Shown here piece by piece: positions 6,320 to 9,390 of a stretch of DNA of 9,390 nucleotides; the stretch's first letter is position 1, and each line of letters starts with the position of its first letter. Under the pieces are notes generated by a model, which was not told the DNA's origin, did no database searches, and worked only from the letters and a program-made list of their open reading frames with translations. Both the position numbers and the translations under genes were made by a program. Source of the DNA: Altererythrobacter sp. (lineage in GTDB: Bacteria; Pseudomonadota; Alphaproteobacteria; Sphingomonadales; Sphingomonadaceae); the NCBI GenBank assembly GCA_023299945.1, contig JALZVZ010000269.1, positions 1-9,390 on the forward strand, given 5' to 3'.

Positions 6320-7717
6320 ATGCCAAGTGATCCGACCGCCGCAAGCTATTCACCCGATCCGCAAATCCTGTCATTGGCTGATTGGCTAGGGCATGAAGTT
6401 GAGCCTGCTAACTTTCCCAAAACACAGGTGCGTTTTCGCAATGATGGCTGGGCGCGGGCGGTGGGTCTTGGCGATTTGGATGAGACCGCATGGGCGCAGC
6501 ATTTTGGACGATTTAAACCTTTGGATGACAACATCCCCCGTCCGCTCGCACTGAAATATCACGGCCACCAATTCCGCTCGTATAATCCAGAGATTGGCGA
6601 TGGTCGCGGCTTTCTGTTTGCGCAAATGCGCGATGGGGCGGGCCGCCTGCTCGACCTTGGCACAAAGGGTTCTGGCACCACGCCTTACAGCCGCACCGCC
6701 GACGGGCGATTGACACTAAAAGGCGGCGTGCGCGAGGTCCTTGCGACCGAAATGCTGGAGGCGCTTGGCGTCAACACTAGCAAGACATTTTCGATCATCG
6801 AGACCGGCGAGGAGTTGCAGCGCGGTGATGAGCCTTCGCCCACGCGCTCGGCCGTTATGGTACGCCTCAGCCATGGTCACATTCGCATGGGCACTTTTCA
6901 GCGGCTGCTGGTGCTAGAGGAAAAGGCGCAGATGGAAGCGCTGATCGCCTATTGTTTGCAGCAGTTTCCCGGCCCTATGCCGCCAGAAGATGCCCCAGCA
7001 CGCCAGGAACCTGCAATCATTTTGATGCATCAACTGGTGGAACGCATGGCCGATCTTGCCGCCAGCTATATGGTCGCAGGCTTTGTGCACGGGGTGCTGA
7101 ACACTGACAATATGAATGTGTCGGGCGAGAGTTTTGATTATGGCCCGTGGCGCTTTCTGCCGGCTTGGGATTCAGGCTTCACCGCCGCCTATTTTGACCA
7201 GAGCGGCCTATATGCTTTTGGCCGCCAGCCAGAGGCTTTGCATTGGAACCTGGGTCAATTTGCCGTCGCGCTACGATTGCTGGCGGAATCAGAACCGCTT
7301 TTGGCTGCGCTTAACCGTTTTGGCCCACTGTATATGGATGCAATTGCGCGGCGCTGGTGTTGGCGCTTGGGAGTGGAGCCACAAGGCACCGAGCATGATC
7401 AGCAATTGGTTGCAGCCTGCGAAAAGGCAATGCGCGAAAGCAAGGCGCAACCGGACGCCTTCTTCTACGCTCATAGAGGCGGCAAGACAGCTGAAGGTGA
7501 ATTGGGCGAAATTCTCAGCAGCTACACAGCTGTGCACGGCAATCACCCCTATTGGAGCGAAGGCGCGCATCAATCCTTATTGGTGGACGAGGTGGAGACA
7601 ATTTGGTCCGCTATTGACCAGCGCGATGATTGGTCACCATTGGAGGAAAAGGTCGCGGCATTGCGCCGGATGGGCGATGCACATGGCGCAGCGCCTAGAA
7701 CCATGGGTCTGCTGTAA
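6320..7717 (+). CDS. selO: Protein adenylyltransferase SelO (YdiU/UPF0061 family)
   Basis: This pseudokinase-fold enzyme transfers AMP from ATP to protein Ser/Thr/Tyr. The product is 465 residues from the ATG at 6320; an in-frame ATG at 6266 would add 18 residues resembling neither the family nor a signal peptide, and neither start has a good ribosome site. Family blocks in order are: FPKTQVRFRNDGWARAVGL (about 32-50), LALKYHGHQFRSYNPEIGDGRG (about 76-97), the nucleotide lysine Lys116 in LGTKGSGTTPYSR, Glu139 in GVREVLATE, LSHGHIRMGTFQ, and the catalytic segment FVHGVLNTDNMNVSGESFDYGP. In the last, Asp263, Asn264 and Asp273 correspond to Asp252, Asn253 and Asp262 of the Pseudomonas syringae enzyme. 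All key active-site residues are therefore present. The C-terminus ends in GAAPRTMGLL without the near-terminal cysteine known from E. coli SelO. Function in redox stress is known for other members only. Confidence 0.93.
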   Translation: MPSDPTAASYSPDPQILSLADWLGHEVEPANFPKTQVRFRNDGWARAVGLGDLDETAWAQHFGRFKPLDDNIPRPLALKYHGHQFRSYNPEIGDGRGFLFAQMRDGAGRLLDLGTKGSGTTPYSRTADGRLTLKGGVREVLATEMLEALGVNTSKTFSIIETGEELQRGDEPSPTRSAVMVRLSHGHIRMGTFQRLLVLEEKAQMEALIAYCLQQFPGPMPPEDAPARQEPAIILMHQLVERMADLAASYMVAGFVHGVLNTDNMNVSGESFDYGPWRFLPAWDSGFTAAYFDQSGLYAFGRQPEALHWNLGQFAVALRLLAESEPLLAALNRFGPLYMDAIARRWCWRLGVEPQGTEHDQQLVAACEKAMRESKAQPDAFFYAHRGGKTAEGELGEILSSYTAVHGNHPYWSEGAHQSLLVDEVETIWSAIDQRDDWSPLEEKVAALRRMGDAHGAAPRTMGLL

Positions 7718-7724
7718 TCGCCTC

Positions 7725-7781
7725 TACACGTCCAAAGGTGTAAATCCTTACGCCCCGCTCTTCCCAAGTTCATTTTCTTGG
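7725..7781. repeat. Two small stem-loops in the selO-astD gap
   Basis: TACAC (7725-7729) pairs with GTGTA (7738-7742), and CCAAG (7764-7768) pairs with CTTGG (7777-7781); each has a 5-base stem and an 8-base loop. Neither is followed by a T-run, so I cannot call an intrinsic terminator for selO. The remaining bases up to the astD start (7782-7820) are A-rich and show no convincing promoter. Confidence 0.25.
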
Positions 7782-7820
7782 ACTAACGAGAGATAACAAA
7801 ACACACCAAAAGACAAAACC

Positions 7821-9233
7821 GTGTCAGATCAGATGCTTATATCCTTTGAGCCGGCAACAGGCGAAGAGTTGTGGCGCGGCGAACGCAGCGATGTAGGTGC
7901 ATGTGTAGATCGCGCAAGGCAGGCATGGCCGGAATGGGCTGCACAACCGCTAGCCAATCGTATCGAATTGCTCCGCCGCTTCATCAACATCGTGCTTGGC
8001 GAAGCCGACGCATTTGCAGAATTAATAGCGCGCGAAACGGGCAAGCCCTTGTGGGAAGCCCGCACCGAAGTTGATGCGGTCATGGCCAAGGTGGAAGTCT
8101 CGGTTCGCGCCTATGCAGAACGCACTGGCAAGAAACGCCTTGATAGCGCATTGCAAGGCACGGCCGCTCTGCGTCACAAGCCACATGGCGTGATGGCCGT
8201 CCTTGGACCCTATAACTTCCCCGCCCACCTTCCAAACGGGCATATTGTGCCTGCGCTCATTGCGGGCAATGCTATTGTCTTCAAGCCAAGCGAAAAAACG
8301 CCAGCGGTTGGCGCCTTCCTAGTCGATTGCTTTCATAAGGCAGGGATTGATCCAGGCGTTGTGCAATTGGCTATTGGCGCGATTGAAGAAGGCAAGGAAC
8401 TGATCGCGCACCCTGGTATCGACGGCGTACTTTTCACCGGATCGGTTCAAGGCGGGATAGCAATTAACCGAAGGCTGGCTACTAATCCTGGCAAAATCGT
8501 CGCGCTGGAAATGGGCGGAAACAATCCAATTGTCGTGCTGCCCAATCCGAAAATGGCCGATGCGGCAGTTCTTGTTGCGCAAAGCGCTTTTACAACCTCA
8601 GGGCAGCGCTGCACAGCGGCGAGGCGATTGATTATCGTCGAGAGCGCCTATGACGAAATGATGAAGCATTTGGTTCCTTTGGCGCGCAAGATCATTGTTG
8701 ATGAGCCATTCGCTGAACCCCATCCCTTTATGGGGCCAGTTATCGACAATCAAACCGCTGATCAGCTGACCGAGAGCTTTGTTTATTTGCTCACTCATGG
8801 CGGCAAGGCCTTGCTGAATATGAAGCGGCCCAATCCCGATTTGCCCTTCCTCACCCCAGGTATAATCGATACAACAGCAATGGCAGAACGCCCCGATGTT
8901 GAGCTTTTCGGACCGTTGTTGCAGGTCATAAAAGTGCCTGACTTCGACGCCGCAATTGCAGAGGCGAACAATACACGCTTCGGCCTGTCAGCCTCGCTTG
9001 TCGGCGGCAAGCCAGCAGATTACGACCGTTTCTGGGCTAATATTCGCGCTGGCATTATCAATTGGAACCGCCCAACCAATGGTGCGTCATCCGCTGCGCC
9101 CTTTGGCGGCGTGGGCCTGTCTGGCAATCACCGTCCGGCAGCCTTTTATGCAGCGGACTATTGCGCCTATCCGGTTGCAAGCTCTGAAATGGAACAGCCG
9201 CGCGCTAACATTGGTGTAGGGCTAAAAAAGTAG
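7821..9233 (+). CDS. astD: N-succinylglutamate 5-semialdehyde dehydrogenase AstD
   Basis: This NAD-dependent aldehyde dehydrogenase oxidises N-succinylglutamate semialdehyde to N-succinylglutamate, the fourth step of the arginine succinyltransferase (AST) pathway in the cytoplasm. The product is 470 residues from a GTG at 7821; a second candidate is the ATG at 7833, and neither has a good Shine-Dalgarno. The AstD-specific stretch GPYNFPAHLPNGHIVPAL (129-146) is nearly identical to that of the E. coli enzyme and separates it from generic aldehyde dehydrogenases. Catalytic and cofactor residues are present: Asn132, Lys155 in FKPSEKTP, FTGSVQGG (205-212), Glu230 in ALEMGGNNP and the nucleophile Cys264 in SGQRCTAARR. 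Near the C-terminus NWNRPTNGASSAAPFGG and GLSGNHRPAAFYAADYCAYP also match AstD. It lies 103 bases after selO on the same strand. No other ast gene is visible in the window. Confidence 0.95.
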   Translation: MSDQMLISFEPATGEELWRGERSDVGACVDRARQAWPEWAAQPLANRIELLRRFINIVLGEADAFAELIARETGKPLWEARTEVDAVMAKVEVSVRAYAERTGKKRLDSALQGTAALRHKPHGVMAVLGPYNFPAHLPNGHIVPALIAGNAIVFKPSEKTPAVGAFLVDCFHKAGIDPGVVQLAIGAIEEGKELIAHPGIDGVLFTGSVQGGIAINRRLATNPGKIVALEMGGNNPIVVLPNPKMADAAVLVAQSAFTTSGQRCTAARRLIIVESAYDEMMKHLVPLARKIIVDEPFAEPHPFMGPVIDNQTADQLTESFVYLLTHGGKALLNMKRPNPDLPFLTPGIIDTTAMAERPDVELFGPLLQVIKVPDFDAAIAEANNTRFGLSASLVGGKPADYDRFWANIRAGIINWNRPTNGASSAAPFGGVGLSGNHRPAAFYAADYCAYPVASSEMEQPRANIGVGLKK

Positions 9234-9256
9234 AGGCTAAAAGCCTTAACCCTCTA
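9224..9256 (-). terminator. Probable intrinsic terminator of the minus-strand gene at the right edge
   Basis: Read on the minus strand, TAGAGG and CCTCTA (forward 9251-9256 and 9231-9236) form a 6-base stem, with an alternative inner stem AGGCT-TTT-AGCCT (forward 9234-9246). Both are followed by C and then six T (forward A-run 9224-9229). This is the classic hairpin plus T-run and lies 11 bases after the stop codon at 9267. It overlaps the last codons and TAG stop of astD. The opposite direction has no T-run, so it probably acts only on the minus strand. Confidence 0.7.
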
Positions 9257-9266
9257 ATCCGCCAGC

Positions 9267-9390
9267 CTATTTCTTCGTATATTCACGGCTAATCACATCA
9301 ACTTCAGTTTGAAGTTCGGAACGTTTGCGCGCGTGAATGGCGATGGAGGCTCGGCTCGAAATGGCATGAACAGCGTTTTCTTCGCCTACT
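9267..9390 (-). CDS. Unrecognised protein, C-terminal end
   Basis: An open minus-strand frame enters from the right edge and ends at TAG (9269-9267), giving about 40 visible residues. It ends in VDVISREYTKK and includes HAISSRASIAIHARKRSEL, a polar, probably helical C-terminus with no membrane segment. I do not recognise the family. It is supported as a gene by the unbroken frame and by the hairpin/T-run terminator immediately after the stop. It is convergent with astD. Confidence 0.6.
   Translation of the reverse strand, partial: VGEENAVHAISSRASIAIHARKRSELQTEVDVISREYTKK

Noticed and set aside
7116..7796. Plus-strand open frame of 226 codons overlapping the end of selO
   Set aside because: It lies in another frame of selO, which has clear family motifs through this stretch; its translation is rich in Trp, Arg and Cys with no recognisable domain.
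1..9390. CRISPR array, insertion sequence, tRNA, rRNA, phage or defence system
   Set aside because: No direct-repeat array, transposase motif, terminal inverted repeats with target duplications, tRNA cloverleaf or defence-type domain could be found on either strand.

Overview
The window looks like ordinary chromosomal DNA from an alphaproteobacterium, most likely a Sphingomonadales/Erythrobacteraceae-type organism. This rests on the moderate-to-high GC content, the YfgM-BamB pair with alphaproteobacterial features, the SelO variant and the general protein character. The taxon is inferred from protein style and was not tested. Genes fill almost all of the window. The largest gene-free stretches are about 160, 150, 100 and 85 bases, and none exceeds 300.

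Layout, left to right. (1) At 1-174 (+) is the C-terminal end of a small antibiotic-biosynthesis-monooxygenase (ABM)-fold protein. (2) Convergent with it, at 192-1616 (-), is a large polytopic membrane protein with an isoprenylcysteine/phospholipid-methyltransferase-like C-terminus. (3) At 1778-3166 (-) is the outer-membrane assembly lipoprotein BamB, preceded in the same operon by a YfgM-like membrane-anchored TPR protein (3212-4027, -), with a candidate promoter upstream. (4) At 4177-5370 (-) is a family 4 glycosyltransferase, translationally coupled by an ATGA overlap to an upstream alpha/beta hydrolase (5367-6233, -). (5) A short divergent region with two inverted repeats separates the hydrolase from selO (about 6320-7717, +), a protein AMPylator. 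(6) astD (7821-9233, +) encodes succinylglutamate semialdehyde dehydrogenase of arginine catabolism. (7) At 9267-9390 (-) is the C-terminal end of an unrecognised gene. Its probable intrinsic terminator overlaps the astD stop codon.

How the genes relate. YfgM and BamB belong to envelope biogenesis (inner-membrane secretion and outer-membrane beta-barrel assembly). The hydrolase and glycosyltransferase are co-translated but their substrates cannot be read from sequence. SelO and AstD lie in the same direction about 100 bases apart and have no obvious shared pathway.

I found no CRISPR array, insertion sequence, tRNA, rRNA, phage module or defence island, and nothing that convincingly amounts to a new multi-gene system. 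The points most worth a second look are the double-size methyltransferase-like membrane protein sitting where der is often found after bamB, the SelO that lacks a C-terminal redox cysteine, and two structured intergenic regions.
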